A stretch of DNA of 64,000 nucleotides from NCBI GenBank assembly GCA_036435485.1, contig CM071598.1, forward strand, positions 140,596,148-140,660,147, in the 5' to 3' direction. Every line of letters starts with the position of its first letter. Positions within the stretch are counted from its first letter, which is position 1. This DNA is from Saposhnikovia divaricata. Taxonomy: Eukaryota > Streptophyta > Magnoliopsida > Apiales > Apiaceae. The position numbers and the translations under genes are program-made. Below are positions 1-21,429 of this stretch, one piece after another. The notes below the pieces were generated by a model, which saw nothing but the letters and a program-made list of their open reading frames with translations, was not told the origin of the DNA and did not search any database.

Positions 1-521
1 TTAACATATACCCAGCCAGGGTTCGTGGCAGGACTATTGTAAAATTGAAAAATTTTGCGAAAAAGCGCAACAGATAAAGGGAGTTGTTGTCGAAGACACA
101 AAACCATAAAACATAATATAATTCTCCACGCGTTTGGCGGGAGTTGACATGGACTAATTTGAACGTCAGCTAAAAGTCTAGGAATGAACTCATGAAACGG
201 AAAACGAAGGCCAGCCACTAGACTCTCCCTATAAACACACAAAGAATTGGGTTTCCAGTGACAAGGTCTGTCACCTGGCTCAGCTGGGACAAGTTTATAA
301 GGTGATTTAATTTTAAAAAGTTTGTTATATCTAGTGATTTCATCAACATCATGATACGAGCTACAGCAGTCATATGCATCTAGTTCTGACAAAGAAGGGT
401 AATCATCTCCACGTTGATTTAACATATCTACTAGAGATGTGTAAGAAGAACGAATGGTGATTGTACCTTTGGAGGAGGCAGAATTCATTTTTGCAAGGCG
501 GGACTTAGCTTTGTCCTCCAT
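1..521 (-). CDS. antisense extra ORF of the Tat element (plant gypsy-type transposon protein), cut by the window edge
   Basis: An open frame runs on the minus strand from ATG at 521 to position 1 without a stop: 173 codons, C-terminus missing. The reading contains the pattern RFPFHEFI, then CQLPPNAWR, then a hydrophobic stretch and NPGWVYV. This resembles the plant family often labelled putative gypsy-type transposon protein (Transposase_28-like). Its molecular function is unknown. It lies antisense to the retrotransposon, as reported for additional ORFs of Retand/Tat elements. A second in-frame ATG lies at 488. A TATA box lies about 265 bases upstream on the same strand. Family assignment is by pattern recognition only. 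Confidence 0.7.
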   Translation of the reverse strand, partial: MEDKAKSRLAKMNSASSKGTITIRSSYTSLVDMLNQRGDDYPSLSELDAYDCCSSYHDVDEITRYNKLFKIKSPYKLVPAEPGDRPCHWKPNSLCVYRESLVAGLRFPFHEFIPRLLADVQISPCQLPPNAWRIILCFMVLCLRQQLPLSVALFRKIFQFYNSPATNPGWVYV

Positions 522-784
522 TGATGCTCCTGGAAAAAGGTTCGAAGCTCCTATAAAACCCAGAAAGTATGAAGATTTGAAGAAATCTTCAAAAAAACCC
601 AGAAACTATGAAGGTATGAAGGTATCTTCAAGAAAAAAAAACCCAGAAACCACCGTGAGGGGGAGGAGCTCGATGAAAACTTTCGCCGGAAATCGCCTTG
701 AAATAGAGAGAACTATAGAGAGAATTTCTAGTGAAGTGTTTGAGTAGAAGTGAGAATGAGAAAGTGAACTCTCCACTCTCACTC

Positions 785-791
785 TTATATA
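785..791 (-). promoter_or_regulatory. TATA box of the antisense ORF
   Basis: Read on the minus strand the sequence is TATATAAG, followed by a pyrimidine-rich leader (many TCTC and TTC runs) down to the ATG at 521. Spacing and leader composition fit a plant core promoter, with transcription starting near 755-760. The link to the antisense ORF is inferred from strand and distance. Confidence 0.5.
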
Positions 792-1096
792 CAACCTTTT
801 AGCCGGTTAAAATTCCTCCAAACGGTCAGAAAACCTACAGTGACAGGTCAGAAAAGCCCATGAAACCGGCCCAAATTAAGGCCCAATTCTAGGACATTCT
901 TAGGAAAATATATTGGGAAAATATCTTAGATATTTTGAAAAAAATTATAGATATTTTTGAAAAATATCATAGACAACAGATCCTGGATTTGGATTCAAAT
1001 AGCCCGGACGGGCCCAATAACAACTATGAGGTTAAGCCCATTTTGAAAAGAAATGTATCAAGCCCAATAAGAATAGGCCCAAAGCCAAAGTGGCCC

Positions 1097-1715
1097 TTAT
1101 TTCGACCAGAATCCTGGTCGAAACGACCAAGAATCCTGGTCGAAAAACCTTTCGACCAAAGCGTTGGAAACGCCCTTATTTCGACCAGAATCCTGGTCGA
1201 AACGACCAAGAATCCTGGTCGAAAAACCTTTCGACCAAAGCGTTGGAAACGCCGTTATTTCGACCAGAATCCTGGTCGAAACGACCAAGAATCCTGGTCG
1301 AAAAACCTTTCGACCAAAGCGTTGGAAACGCCCTTATTTCGACCAGAATCCTGGTCGAAACGACCAAGAATCCTGGTCGAAAAACCTTTCGACCAAAACC
1401 ATTCTGAGGCCCATACTTCGACCAGAATCCTGGTCGAAACGACCAGGAATCCTGGTCGAAAAACCCTTCGACCAGAGCAAAATTGGACCCTTATTTCGAC
1501 CAGAATCCTGGTCGAAACGACCAGCAATCCTGGTCGAAAAACACTTCGACCAGAGCAAAATTGGACCCTTATTTCGACCAAGATTCTGGTCGAAACGACC
1601 AAGAATCCTGGTCAAAAATCTCTTCGATCAGGAAGCTCAAGAAGGCCTTATTTCGACCAGAATCCTGGTCGAATTCCTGGTCGAATTTCTGATCGAAAAT
1701 ACTCAGTCCTGGTCG
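1097..1715. repeat. 79-bp tandem array of hairpin-forming units in the Tat 3' untranslated region
   Basis: About eight head-to-tail units. The first four begin at 1097, 1176, 1255 and 1334, exactly 79 bp apart and almost identical. The later ones are more diverged. Each unit contains the inverted pair TTCGACCAG / CTGGTCGAA with a 4-base loop, a second CTGGTCGAA, and a small inverted repeat GCGTT / AACGC. Because 79 is not a multiple of three and the unit lacks stop codons, long spurious ORFs appear in several frames on both strands. Tandem arrays upstream of the 3' LTR are a known Tat-element feature and a source of new satellites. Confidence 0.9.
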
Positions 1716-2027
1716 AAATTTGCTATAAAAATCGATTTTTTGACAGCAAATCTTCACAGACATGGAATTTTGATACCTGTGGGTACCATAATAGGATAAA
1801 TATGGAAATACGAGGAATTTCATAGATAATTCCTTGAAGAAAAAGACTCTGTAACTAAAGTTATGGAAATTGCTTAGCCTCGAATAAGGCATATCGTCGT
1901 AAACGTGTCGGTCGCTCCACACTTTGCATCAAGACGACATTTGTGAAACACTAGTGTACAAAGCCCTGACCCAAGTCTCACGAAAGGCAGTTAAAACTTC
2001 AAGGAAAACCTGATCAGTTTTCCTAGA

Positions 2028-2041
2028 AGTTGGGGGGCAAA
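2028..2041 (+). other. polypurine tract of the Tat element
   Basis: The sequence AGTTGGGGGGCAAA sits directly before the first base of the 3' LTR and would prime plus-strand synthesis. It marks the plus-strand orientation of the element. Confidence 0.75.
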
Positions 2042-2553
2042 TGATATGGGCTAAAAGTAAGCCTTAAAGACACCTTTAATGTGGTATTAATTATACCCGG
2101 AATGGTCCAAGCGTGGGGCCCACCAGATGGGCCCAAACCCTATTTATAATATTAATTTCGTAATTAATATTAAGGGTAATAAACAGCTCAGCAAATAAGA
2201 GTCAAACAAGGATATTACTCTTGCCTGACTTAGCCTCCAAGATACACAATTCAATATGGAAACTGATTCCTACAAGGAATAGATCTAGAACCTTCCTCAA
2301 AGACTTGCCCACCAAGTCTCCGAATCCTACCATAATTCTAAGGCTTCTCAGCCTATATAAAGGGCCTGACCCCTCATTCTCAGAACGACGTTTTTGGCTT
2401 GATTCTCTAATACAGAGATACGTAGGCATCTTGTGAAGGCAGAGTCAGCGACGAGCACAAGAGCAGCCATTAAAGCACGAAGCTCACACACCTTTGCATT
2501 AAATACATAAACCCTGGCCGCAATACTAGTAGCCTAGTTTTTATTCCACAACA
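2042..2553 (+). repeat. 3' LTR of the Tat element
   Basis: Begins TGATATGGGC right after the polypurine tract and ends near CCACAACA, giving TG...CA ends and about 512 bp. A TATA box (TATATAA at 2354-2360) lies in the middle, followed by a transcribed-looking R/U5 region. The start is well supported by the purine tract. The end is assigned from the CA terminus and the abrupt change to AT-rich DNA. No second LTR copy is in the window for comparison. Confidence 0.7.
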
Positions 2554-4480
2554 GTATTATATAAAAATATAATAATTAACAAAATAATTTATATATATTC
2601 AATTGAAAAAAATAGAAGTATCATAAGAATTTAGAAAGATTATTGAATAAATGGTTATATATAAAATTACGATAACTGAAAAAACGGAATTATATAAATA
2701 TATTAAACCAACATTTTATTGTACTCAAGAGTTAAAATAAAATAACTTAGGATAAGAGAAGAATATGTGGCATATCTAATAAAATTTTGAAAGTAAACTA
2801 AAAATACAATGTTGCATAGTGATTATGTCATTAAATTTTTTAGAAGAGGTTAAAGGTTCGATTCTTAATAAATACAGAAAATCACATTTTTAGCAAAAAT
2901 TATAAAAGGGTGGCATTTTTGCAATTTTGGGACATGCAGGGATAAAACTGTAACTTCACAACCATTTTTTTGGCACTTTTTGCCCTTTTGTTCTCCATTA
3001 ATATATAGTAAAAGATGTAATTTAACATGGTATTTTATATATGATTTACAATATGAATGTAACGGCTCAGATTTTATATCATTTTTTAATTAAAAATTGC
3101 ATCATATACAAAATCAATTTCTATGTAATTTTGTGTGCCCATTAATTTTTGCGTAATATTTTAATCTGTACGGTTGGATTTTCATAAAAACTATTGAAAA
3201 TATGAATTTGAAGCTGCATAGGTAGAGAATTTTTCTATAGTATCAGATAAATTCTCTTTACCTTTTTTTTATTTGTAATAATTTTATGACATCACAATGT
3301 TTGTTGAATTGCCAAGAGTTATATATGCTCCACTTTAATAATACAAGTAAATAATATGTATTAGTTTTTTTTTATCACAATAATATGTATTAGTTTGATT
3401 TAGCTTATCTTGATAATTTAATAATTCACTAAAACTTACAAAAAAGATTAATAAAAGTATCTTATTAATAAAAACTATTTTAAAATACTAATTCTCTTTT
3501 ACCTAATAGATAATCATTAAAAACCATTTAAATCTCAAAAAATTAATGATCTCATCTCGATACCGGGAAATTAGAGGTAATTATTAAAGTCAATTATACT
3601 TTATCTTTATTTTTTTTTTTTACATTTTTTTATTGCTAAAATGATTTTATTTTTGATTCGGATTAGGAAGGGGTGTCGGGTTATTTCAGGGTTGCGGAGT
3701 ACATTCCCCGTCTCCGATCCCCGAACTCATACCCGCTTACCAAACCCGCCCCGATACCCGAACGAGGAATATTTGCTCCTCGATCCCCGCCCCGAACGAG
3801 GAACGGGGATCCCCACGGAAAATTATGGGTTTTTAATATTTTTAAAGAATTAATTTTATACATTCTCTAATAAAATTTCAATAAAATTAATTTGCTAAAT
3901 CATAATATATATTACTTATATATGTTTTAAATTCAATTACCTATTATAAAAAACATTTTGACATAATATTTATTTATGTTAAAAGATATATTTAAATTAT
4001 TATAATTAAATTTAAATTTAAATTTTATTATTAAAACTTTGAATCTACGAAATGAATTAAAATTTTAAACATTAATAATATATATAAATATATTTATTTA
4101 TATACATATATAAATATATTTTTAAATAATATTGAAATCGGGGATCGAAGATCGAAGTAAGGATACCGTAATCCAAAACCCCATTTCGATCCCTAAATTT
4201 TTTTACAAAATATTCCTGGTCCTCCGTTTCGAATCCGAAAATTTTCTCGAATACCCAATCCAAATAAGGTGACGATCGGATTATGATCGAACTAAACAGG
4301 ACAAGATGGGTGACATGCCCATTTTTAATTTAGATATTTTTCAAATCTAATCAAATTAATTTTCGAATAAGTATTGAATTTTTCAAATCGGATTCAAAAT
4401 CGGATTCCATTCCATAAATTTTGATTCAGTTCTTGGAATCAAAACCCATTTTGCCGGGTCATTAGCTTTGAGGTTGAATA
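2554..4480. other. AT-rich intergenic spacer with degenerate GC-rich repeats
   Basis: I see no gene here. Most of the stretch is AT-rich. Two islands stand out. At 3655-3830 there are repeated CCCCG/CGGGGATC-type motifs (ACCCGAACGAGGAA, CCCCGCCCC). At 4138-4440 there are variants of CGGGGATCGAAGATCG and AAATCGGATTC. Both look like degenerate minisatellites seen in plant transposon remnants. The small ORFs across them are by-products. Confidence 0.6.
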
Positions 4481-5091
4481 AATAGAAAGTGAAGCAGGAT
4501 AGGTACACAACAACAATGGTGACTGTTACACTACCCTGTTTACTCAAAACCCTCTTCAGTCACCACCATCCCAAACTCTCTCTCCTCTTTCACAAGGTAC
4601 CGTTTCTCTCTTTACAACTTTTCCTCAAAAACCCATTTTCCATATTTAACAAACACTTGCACACAAAAGAACATCATCAAAATCCTCCAACAAAGAGGCC
4701 TTTTGGAGGCAATCACATCTGAATCACTCCACACTGTTTGCACGGATCCCAATATTACTCCTTTGAAAGTCTACTGTGGGTTTGACCCAACTGCTGAGTC
4801 ACTTCATTTAGGTAATTTACTTGGTATTATTGTTCTTTCTTGGTTTTTAAGATGTGGGCATGTCCCAGTTGCTTTAATTGGTGGTCCTACGGCTCCGGTT
4901 GGTGACCCATCTGGTAAAACCCTTGAAAGACCTCAACTTGATGTTGAAACTCTCGAAAATAATGTTTCTTGTATTTCTAATATTGTTAAGAAGATTCTTG
5001 GGGATAATGTTATCATTTTGAATAATTATGATTGGTGGAAAGATGTTACCTTTCTTGATTTTTTGAAAAATGTGGGTAGGTTTGCGAGAAT

Positions 5092-5669
5092 TGTTAGGTT
5101 AGGGGACTTACACAATCCGAGATTCACAAACAACCAATACAGAGCACACACACAACCAATCGATTAGTTGACAAGATTCACCAAAGCGCGGTCAAACACT
5201 ATTCAAGTATTACTTCTACTTCTATCAACAATAAGTAAAAGCAAAACAATAACATACACAATATTTGACGTGGAAACATCCACGTCCCAACCCGTATTAT
5301 TAATCCGAACAATTATCAATAATACATCAAAACAATAACACCTTAACGGTGTCCCAACCCCGATACTTGAGCCAACAATGTTGAAGCATCTCCCAAACAC
5401 AATACTTAAGACTACATCTCTTAAGCTTTCACACATTAAACAAATACAATATGACTATGTATATATAGCCACCAAGACTTACCATACTTGTTCTACAAGT
5501 CTTACCATACTTGTTATACAAGCCTTCCGATTCTTGGCACCTAATTACCCAACTTAGTGATCAAGAAATACCATATATAATAATTGTTTACACATACAAT
5601 TATTTTCTTACTAATATATTATCTTAAATCACCCAAGCCCATTCAATCATATTGGGTTGAAACCCAACA
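5092..5669 (-). repeat. 3' LTR of the short LTR element
   Basis: On the minus strand it begins TGTTGGGTTTC and ends CCTAACCTAACA. It is nearly identical to 6197-6773. The terminal inverted bases are TGTTGGG / CCTAACA. Confidence 0.93.
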
Positions 5670-5681
5670 ATCCTCCCTTTC
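5670..5681 (-). other. polypurine tract of the short LTR element
   Basis: Minus strand GAAAGGGAGGAT, directly before the LTR beginning TGTTGGG. It fixes the minus orientation. Confidence 0.8.
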
Positions 5682-6180
5682 AACCCAATACCCACATCGG
5701 ATTAAATGGTAACCATCAAGCCATCGACGTCCATTCGCCAATGCCTCCCCTCGAACAAGAACCTCCTCTTGTTCTTCCAGTGTCGCTAATGACCCTCCAA
5801 ACCATCGTTCTTTACCATAACGATGTATCCATCTACAAAATCACGAGCATCAACCACCATGAGTGCTCTTCCACATGTTGAGTCACCCGATCCTTGCTTT
5901 CACAATCCTTCGATCTCTTGAAGAAAATTCGTAGTATCACCCAAATAGTTCACCTGGTTGATCAAGCCATTAAAACAATTATGATGACCTCTTCCATCTT
6001 CTTCCATCTCGAGTCCGAACACAGGATTGATCCACGGTGCAAGCCAACCGTCAAACCGAACGTAATTTTGTCTCTACCCGCTTTAGTAGTCTTCTTGTCA
6101 GCAAATCCTTCATCATGCTCTGCCATACCAATTGAACCTCGAACTTTCCCTCAACCTCATCCATCACGAACCTGAACCTT

Positions 6181-6194
6181 GGCTCTTGATACCA
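6181..6194 (-). other. primer-binding site of the short LTR element
   Basis: Minus strand TGGTATCAAGAGCC, two bases inside the 5' LTR. It matches the usual plant initiator-tRNA-Met site TGGTATCAGAGC with one extra A. Confidence 0.85.
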
Positions 6195-6196
6195 CT

Positions 6197-6773
6197 TGTT
6201 AGGTTAGGGGACTTACACAATCCGAGATTCACAAACAACCAATACAGAGCACACACACAACCAATCGATTAGTTGACAAGATTCACCAAAGCGCGGTCAA
6301 ACACTATTCAAGTATTACTTCTACTTCTATCAACAATAAGTAAAAGCAATACAATAACATACACAATGTTTGACGTGGAAACATCCACGTCCCAACCCGT
6401 ATTATTAATCCGAACAATTATCAATAATACATCAAAACAATAACACCTTAACGGTGTCCCAACCCCGATACTTGAGCCAACAATGCTGAAGCATCTCCCA
6501 AACACAATACTTAAGACTACATCTCTTAAGCTTTCACACATTAAACAAATACAATATGACTATGTATATATAGCCACCAAGACTGACCATACTTGTTCTA
6601 CAAGTCTTACCATACTTGTTATACAAGCCTTCCCATTCTTGGCACCTAATTACCCAACTTAGTGATCAAGAAATACCATATATAATAATTGTTTACACAT
6701 ACAATTATTTTCTTACTAATATATATCTTAAATCACCCAAGCCCATACAATCATATTGGGTTGAAACCCAACA
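6197..6773 (-). repeat. 5' LTR of the short LTR element
   Basis: Second copy of the LTR at 5092-5669, followed by the primer-binding site on the minus strand. Differences from the partner are scattered single substitutions plus a short indel near the TTACTAATATAT segment. Confidence 0.93.
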
Positions 6774-7739
6774 AGAATGGGGACTATGTTGGGGAAAGAA
6801 AGTGTTAAGAGAAGGTTGGAAATGTCCGAGTCATGTCCGAGTCGGGTCTTAGTTTTACGGAATTTAGTTATCAGCTTTTACAGGGGTATGATTTTGTGCA
6901 TTTGTTTGAGAAAATGGGGGTTTGTGTTCAAATAGGTGGGAGTGATCAGTGGGGTAATATTACAGTTGGGACGGATCTTATTAGGAAGATTTTGCAGACG
7001 GATGGTGCGTATGGGGTTACGTTTCCACTTTTGTTGAAGAGTGATGGGACTAAGTTTGGGAAATCGGAGGATGGGGCTATATGGCTTTCGCCGTCTATGT
7101 TGTCTCCGTATAAGTTTTATCAGTATTTTTTTAATGTCCCGGATGCCGATGTTGTGAGGTTTTTGAAAATTTTAACTTTTTTGAGTTTGGAGGAGATTGG
7201 TGTTATTGAGGAAGAGATTGGGAAATCTGGGTATGTTCCAAATATGGCACAATGGAAGTTAGCTGAGGAGGTGACAAGATTTGTTCATGGACAAGAAGGT
7301 TTGGAGGAGGCCTTGAAGCCTGGTACTGAGACTAAGTTGGATTGGAAGACGATTGAGGGGATTGCTGAGGATGTTCCCTCGTTTTCTATGGGATTAAATC
7401 AAGTTTTGAACTGTGGTATACTGGATTTGTCAGTTTCGACTGGTTTGCTAGATAGTAAATCTGCTGCTAGGAGACTGTTGAAACAAGGTGGGTTGTATTT
7501 GAACAATTTTAGGGTTGATGGCGAAGGAAAGAAGATTGAGGTTGAGGATGTCATGCAAGGAAAAGTTCTGCTGCTATCTGCAGGCAAAAAAAATAAGATG
7601 ATCGTTAGAATATCTTGACTGTTTGCTGGTAATTTCATTCTACCACATGTTAATTTACAGTTGGTGCGTCTGGAATTTCCCGTTTAAAGTTTTCTTCCTG
7701 TATAATAGAGGAGATGAGTTGTTGCAAAATACTCTTGAA

Positions 7740-8110
7740 ATTTCCACTCTAAAAGGTGCCTGACACACTTTTCACAATTATTCTCCTGGACAGGTGTCGT
7801 GCATCTGTGCGCCCCAGGTGTCCTACCTACCTAGGACTCAACGATCATGATTAAAGGTACCAACCCCTAAATCCTAATTCTTGGCCTATAAATAGACCAA
7901 GGTTTAGGGGTTACATTCTCTTTTACACACTCACCACCTGCACATACCCTCCATTTTAGATACTTCATATTCTTGATATTATCTTCCCAAACCATCTCTC
8001 GTTCTCACGTCAGAGGCGCCACGGATCCAAACCCCCCTTCCGGTGTTGTTTTGCAGTAGCCCAACCACCAACTAAACCGTACCGGGGCGAGAGAATGGCA
8101 GTGGAGGAGC
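7740..8110 (+). repeat. probable LTR fragment downstream of the TyrRS pseudogene
   Basis: The stretch has a TATA box (CCTATAAATAG near 7887-7897) followed by a C-rich, leader-like region (TCTCACGTCAGAGG, CCGGTGTTGTTTTGCAG). This composition resembles plant Ty3/gypsy (Tat-type) LTR promoters and U5 regions. No primer-binding site, partner LTR or target duplication is visible. I call it a solo or truncated LTR with limited confidence. Confidence 0.4.
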
Positions 8111-8129
8111 CCATCGAAATATGGAGTTA

Positions 8130-8998
8130 TCATCTATAATATGGATGAAACAAGCTTATTTCATCGTTTGCAACAGATCATTCACCGGTTACAAAGCAAT
8201 TAGAAGAAAGGAATAAGGATAATGAAAGGCTTATTACTGTTTGTTTCAGTGGAGAGGGTTCAAATAAAGTGCCTGTTTGGGTTATTTGGTAAGTTTGTCA
8301 ATCCTAAATGCTTTGAAAATGTAAATGTTGACAATCTCAAGTTTGCTAAGTTTATATTCGCTGGTTTGATACTAGAATGATTGGTAGAAAGATATTGCTC
8401 ATAGTAGATAATTGTACGGCCCATCCCAAGATTGTTGCTGGGATTATTAGAGCAGTTAAGATTTATTATCAACGTCGTTTTTATTCAAGTATCTTGGAAC
8501 ATTATGAGAAAGGAGCAATAAACCCTGAAAGATCAGTGTACTGGATGCAATTCATTTCATTAGTGATGCTTGAATATTGATGTGAAGCCTATAACTATTG
8601 CAAATTGTTTGCTACATTGCGAAATTCGATCTGAGAAGAATATGCCTCGTGAACAAGAAATTGGTGATGTTGAAGGCATCAAAAATTAGAAGATGTAATT
8701 TCTGATTACGGTAAAAAATGTCATGTATGTTGAGCAAATTTTGAATTATCTGAATGAAAATGAATCTTTGATGGAGTCGTACACAGATGAAGAAATTATT
8801 CAAGAGTAATGGATGTGCCCTTTAAAAGAGGCTTTTCTAGCGTTGGATACTTTGAAGAATTACTTTATGCAAAATGAAAAGAATACATCAAATATGCTTT
8901 ATGCCCTTCACAATATTGGAAATAATGTTGTATTTGATTCTTATGAAAAAGAAAATAGTCAATTACTGAGACATATTTTACCAAAATTGTTTTTTTTT
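8130..8998 (+). pseudogene. decayed pogo/CENP-B-like DDE transposase
   Basis: Pieces of a DDE_1-type transposase occur in order across several frames: YNMDETSLFHR (first catalytic Asp), SGEGSNKVPVWVIGK, FVNPKCFEN, then FDTRMIGRKILLIVDNCTAHP (second Asp, DNCTAHP), and later weak matches. This family (Tigger/pogo, jerky, CENP-B relatives) cuts and pastes DNA at TA dinucleotides. The N-terminal DNA-binding domains are absent. Frameshifts and stops after 8350 and after 8580 make it non-functional. No terminal inverted repeats were found. Confidence 0.75.
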
Positions 8999-9851
8999 TA
9001 AATTGTTATTAACTATGCAAGTATTATAAACTATGCAAGCAGCTATGAATTATTATTTTATATTCTAAGTGGGCCTTTAAGAATTTCGTAAAAATTATTA
9101 TCATATGTAATTTACAATAATATTAATTTTTATCCTTGGCCCAAATCGGGATTCAAAAAAAATATTATTTTATTCAAATTATTAGTTTTTCAAATATTCA
9201 TTTATCGAAATTTTACAGCAGTATGTTTAACAAAGTAGGTAAAGATAGTATTTATCTTTTACCAAAACTTTATCTATAAACCCAGTAATTTCACTTTAAA
9301 TCTTTAACAACAAATTTTTTTATAGCAGACAAATTCTCTGTTTCGATTTGTCATTCCTCTTGCCTCTTAGATCCCTTATCTTTTAGACCGCGAAACCCAA
9401 TTATCCAAATCTTAAGTTTTCACCAATTGAAGATTAGTCCTTCCAACTAAATTAAATGAAATAACATTTAATGCCTCTGCATCCAATCTAAGCAGGAATC
9501 TTGTGCTGCAAGAAAATATTATGTCTAGTAACAAAATCTATCAGAAAGGTCTTCGAATTTGATCACAAACGCACAAATCAAATCAATAGAACAAATATAA
9601 TGCCACAGAGCTTGTAAGTTGTGAAACAAGATTACATTCGGGCTAGACTAATAATGCAGCTACAATCATTGTCCTGAACAATGCCGTTTGCCTGTTGGTG
9701 TTGAAAAAAGCACGAATCAGTGCACTGTTTTCATTCAACCTGCATCTCTGTTACAATCAGTCATGCCACTGGCTCTACTTGATAGTCGTAAAAGTACTCT
9801 GCTTGAAGTTGGGAAAATTTCGCTACAAATTAATAGCAGGACTGTCGGAGA
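8999..9851. other. AT-rich spacer and probable 3' untranslated region of the sterol gene
   Basis: No coding signal in 8999-9600. The part nearest 9851 lies directly downstream (minus strand) of the stop codon of the 3beta-HSD gene and is expected to hold its 3' UTR. I could not identify a clear polyadenylation signal by eye. Confidence 0.5.
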
Positions 9852-20800
<10,949 letters not shown>

Positions 20801-21293
20801 CTCTGATTGTGTGTGTGCGTGTGTGTGTGAATTACAGTGTGTAATGTGTAGTGTATATTCTTACTTTAGATTTACAAAACAGGATCAGAGGTGAACGGTA
20901 GTAGTAGTCATTCTTTTGTTTTTTATGTTTTGGGCTAAGATCCGTTCGGTTTAAACATGCTCTCACGTGGGCCGTGCCCTTCATTTTTCATTTTTTGTAA
21001 AACATTTTCTCAAACAAAAAAAAAAATCATGGATGAAAGTACAACTGGTAAAATGGGACTGTATTCGATAAATTGAATCTAAATTCATGAGATCGAAATA
21101 TGATTTAATATCCCAATTATCTGAATTGATAATGATTGAAAAGTGATTTGATCCAATTTTGAATAACTAATTTATACAAATATTCATAAATTTTAGCTAT
21201 TTAGCGAAAAAAAATATGTATATATTTAGCTAAGGATTTGATATAATTAAGTGGAATATAATCTGGAACAACATCATCTATCTGTACTATCTA
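20801..21293 (-). promoter_or_regulatory. 5' flank and probable promoter of the sterol gene
   Basis: Directly upstream of the ATG at 20800 lies a TG/CA-rich leader (20807-20830). A weak TATA-like ATATAC lies near 20853. No strong core promoter is evident. The rest is ordinary AT-rich DNA. Confidence 0.4.
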
Positions 21294-21429
21294 TCTATAC
21301 TATTATATAATATGGCTAGTGGTCAAATAGAAACCACTTTTAAAATAGAAACTAGAAACCATTATCTGCACACCCTACTTTACTATCTCCACACCATATT
21401 TTACTATCTTCAATTACTATCTCCACACC

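Larger units (their letters stand above)
1..2553 (+). mobile_element. 3' part of a Tat-lineage Ty3/gypsy LTR retrotransposon
   Basis: The window opens inside an LTR retrotransposon oriented on the plus strand. Reading left to right it shows an antisense extra ORF, a hairpin-rich tandem array, a polypurine tract and a 3' LTR. This order (antisense ORF and satellite-like repeats between integrase and 3' LTR) is known from the Tat group (Ogre/Retand-like). Gag and pol lie outside the window, so the lineage call rests on the layout and on the antisense ORF. The stretch 793-1096 between the antisense promoter and the array shows no coding signal. Confidence 0.7.
5092..6773 (-). mobile_element. short non-autonomous LTR retrotransposon inserted in the TyrRS gene
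   Basis: A complete 1682-bp element flanked by the 5-bp duplication AGAAT (5087-5091 and 6774-6778). Two LTRs of 578 and 577 bp enclose only 527 bp. A primer-binding site and a polypurine tract show it is oriented on the minus strand. The internal region has no protein-coding domain, only short broken ORFs. It therefore needs enzymes from another element (TRIM/SMART/LARD-like). I see about seven or eight differences between the LTRs, so the insertion is fairly recent. Confidence 0.93.
4516..7618 (+). pseudogene. organellar tyrosine-tRNA ligase, disrupted
   Basis: This would encode the chloroplast/mitochondrial bacterial-type tyrosyl-tRNA synthetase (Tyr + ATP + tRNA). The first part (4670-5091) shows KVYCGFDPTAESLHLGNLL with the class I HIGH-like motif HLGN, and GDPSGK. 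The second part (6779-7618) shows GGSDQWGNI, KFGKS (KMSKS-like) and the C-terminal S4-like RNA-binding region ending MIVRIS. Three problems break it: a 1.68-kb LTR element with TSD AGAAT, a tandem 11-bp duplication (ATGTCCGAGTC twice, 6821-6842), and a shift between the ATG frame at 4516 and the main frame. The last might instead be a 73-bp intron (GT at 4597, AG at 4668-4669). Removing the element, one TSD copy and one 11-mer restores one frame across the body. The usual GGATG-x-x-GDPSG motif reads GGPTAPVGDPSG. Confidence 0.88.

Noticed and set aside
1097..1715. CRISPR-like array
   Set aside because: Units are contiguous 79-bp tandem copies without unique spacers, in a plant retrotransposon 3' region.
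935..1825. 296-residue plus-strand ORF and several minus-strand ORFs
   Set aside because: They exist only because the tandem unit lacks stop codons and its length is not a multiple of three. The amino-acid repeats simply mirror the array.
2202..2436. Overlapping 71- and 75-residue ORFs on both strands
   Set aside because: They lie within the Tat LTR around its TATA box and have no recognisable domain.
4597..4669. A 73-bp intron at the start of the TyrRS gene
   Set aside because: It would rescue the frame (GT at 4597, AG at 4668-4669), but the interval also reads as a Ser/Thr-rich transit-peptide-like stretch. Left as an alternative, not called.
5203..6541. Two identical 77-residue minus-strand ORFs
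   Set aside because: They lie at the same place in the two LTRs of the short retrotransposon and reflect the duplicated LTR, not a gene family.
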